Source: an uncultured Bacteroidota bacterium (GTDB lineage: Bacteria > Bacteroidota > Bacteroidia > B-17B0 > Aurantibacillaceae). Taken from it: a stretch of DNA of 64,000 bases. Shown piece by piece: positions 63,416 through 64,000 of this stretch; within the stretch, counting starts at the first letter, position 1, and each line of letters opens with the position of its first letter. Location of the stretch: positions 1 through 64,000 of the forward strand of contig CAILKE010000071.1 in NCBI GenBank assembly GCA_903834765.1, read 5' to 3'. The notes below the pieces were generated by a model. The model had not been told where the DNA came from. It did not search any database and saw only the letters and a program-made list of their open reading frames with translations. The translations under genes were made by a program, and so were the position numbers.

Positions 63416-63955
63416 ATGAAAAAAATAAACATTGGAATTATTGCGCTAACATTAATAGTTACATCTTGCAGTAAAGATGTGAAAGAGAATAAAACAGAAA
63501 GAATATTTGATGTGAATGTGAATTTAGAAAATGATTTTATCAACATTGATAATACAAAAAAACAATATAATGCGCATTCAGGTGAATTCTACTCTAGCAT
63601 TGATTCAATTGCGCAATATGGGGCTGGTTATGTAAAATCAATTGATGATACCTTACACGGATATAATCTTAATTTAATTGTGAGTGCATGGGTAAGAGAA
63701 TTTGAAGCACCCGCCGAAGGCTCTATTGCTGTTTCTTTAAATAAAGCAGATAATTCATTAAAAGATTGGACTGGATTAAAAGTAAAGGCTAATAATTTTA
63801 AAGAAAAGGAATGGATATTTATTGTTGATACTTTTAAATATAAAGCCGATTTTTTGACCGATGTAAGCACAATAAAAGTATTTTCACTAAAACAAAATGG
63901 AAAGGATTATTTAGATGTTGATGATTTAAAAATTAAGTATATTTTTTACAAATAA
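63416..63955 (+). CDS. Hypothetical lipoprotein between CoA-transferase genes
   Basis: This 179-residue protein has a lipobox (LIVTSC at about 16-21), so it is a lipoprotein. Its beta-rich mature part (starting CSKDVKENKTERIFDVNVN) has no recognised domain; the C-terminal half looks like a small sandwich (LDVDDLKIKYIFYK end). It starts 1 nt after scoA and ends 4 nt before scoB, so it is embedded in the operon. No link to CoA transfer is evident. Confidence 0.75.
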   Translation: MKKINIGIIALTLIVTSCSKDVKENKTERIFDVNVNLENDFINIDNTKKQYNAHSGEFYSSIDSIAQYGAGYVKSIDDTLHGYNLNLIVSAWVREFEAPAEGSIAVSLNKADNSLKDWTGLKVKANNFKEKEWIFIVDTFKYKADFLTDVSTIKVFSLKQNGKDYLDVDDLKIKYIFYK

Positions 63956-63959
63956 TATT

Positions 63960-64000
63960 ATGTTAGATAAAAACGGAATAGCAAAACGCATCGCAAGAGA
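63960..64000 (+). CDS. scoB: 3-oxoacid CoA-transferase, subunit B (start only)
   Basis: Only the first 13 codons are in the window (MLDKNGIAKRIAR). They match the usual start of the type I CoA-transferase beta subunit, which carries the catalytic Glu. The ATG follows the lipoprotein stop codon by 4 nt. The rest runs off the right edge. Confidence 0.8.
   Translation, partial: MLDKNGIAKRIAR

Noticed and set aside
1-64000. rRNA, tRNA, prophage, IS transposase or defence-system genes
   Set aside because: None was seen on either strand; small non-coding RNAs cannot be excluded by eye.

Overview
The window is a chromosomal segment of a low-GC (roughly one-third GC) member of the Bacteroidota. The evidence is direct. 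Several secreted proteins end in type IX secretion (T9SS) sorting domains, including two of the gliding-motility-associated type B form. There is a PorW/SprE-like T9SS lipoprotein, SprB-type repeats, a Y_Y_Y/beta-propeller histidine kinase paired with a LytTR regulator, promoters of the Bacteroidota type (TTG, spacer of about 17-21 nt, TAnnTTTG), and a RibBA fusion. Order or genus cannot be decided from the sequence alone. No rRNA, tRNA, CRISPR array, prophage or recognisable IS transposase was found.

Layout. 1-2680 holds the N-terminal 893 residues of a huge SprB-repeat surface protein that runs off the left edge. 3.1-6.7 kb is a two-component system. 6.8-9.9 kb has a TPR protein, a T9SS-exported DUF2271-like protein and an ApbE flavin transferase, which may form an extracellular flavin/redox pair. 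10-16 kb carries clpB, a stand-alone DsbD N-terminal domain, full dsbD and dtd. 16.2-20.9 kb is an envelope glycosylation region (GT-C with TPR, GT2, GT4, SDR). 20.9-24.1 kb has small secreted proteins and fbp. 24.2-27.6 kb is a tightly packed minus-strand operon (LPG-synthase-like membrane protein, membrane GT2, OppC-type permease). 27.9-33.5 kb is a set of secreted proteins ending in a 1499-residue T9SS type B protein. 33.6-40.4 kb is housekeeping: ruvC, cdd, pdhA, pdhC, ispD and a PolX-like protein. 40.4-43.8 kb has a repeat protein, a methyltransferase, GH3 and a YkgJ protein. 43.9-49.8 kb has truB, ribBA, a NUDIX hydrolase, an ABC exporter with a FabZ-like dehydratase, and a one-domain helicase. 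49.8-56.1 kb has a papain-like protease and the AtpZ, bactofilin and PorW genes with a divergent M23 peptidase. 56.3-60.2 kb is another T9SS type B giant. 60.4-64 kb has PBP1A and the start of a CoA-transferase operon.

How the genes work together. Much of the segment concerns the cell surface: T9SS cargo, one T9SS component, peptidoglycan synthesis and turnover (PBP1A, M23, bactofilin), and glycan or lipid assembly and export. The rest is core metabolism (pyruvate dehydrogenase, fructose bisphosphatase, riboflavin, isoprenoid, ketone-body CoA transfer) and maintenance (ClpB, RuvC, TruB, Dtd).

Most interesting observations. (1) A four-helix-bundle (S23-like) gene sits inside the pdhA-pdhC interval and is bounded by perfect 20-bp inverted repeats with an extra 31-bp direct copy. 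A diverged copy of the same repeat lies in frame within the linker between the two lipoyl domains of E2. (2) The T9SS-exported DUF2271-like protein carries a D-x-x-S-G-A-T sequence resembling ApbE flavinylation sites and lies next to apbE. (3) A tiny secreted protein is made of 16-residue repeats that match a segment of the bactofilin encoded 12 kb away. (4) A PolX homologue has a degraded polymerase palm but an intact PHP nuclease. (5) Two intergenic palindromic elements look like dispersed repeats. None of these is proven here to be a new system; the S23 cassette and the flavinylation candidate best deserve a check.
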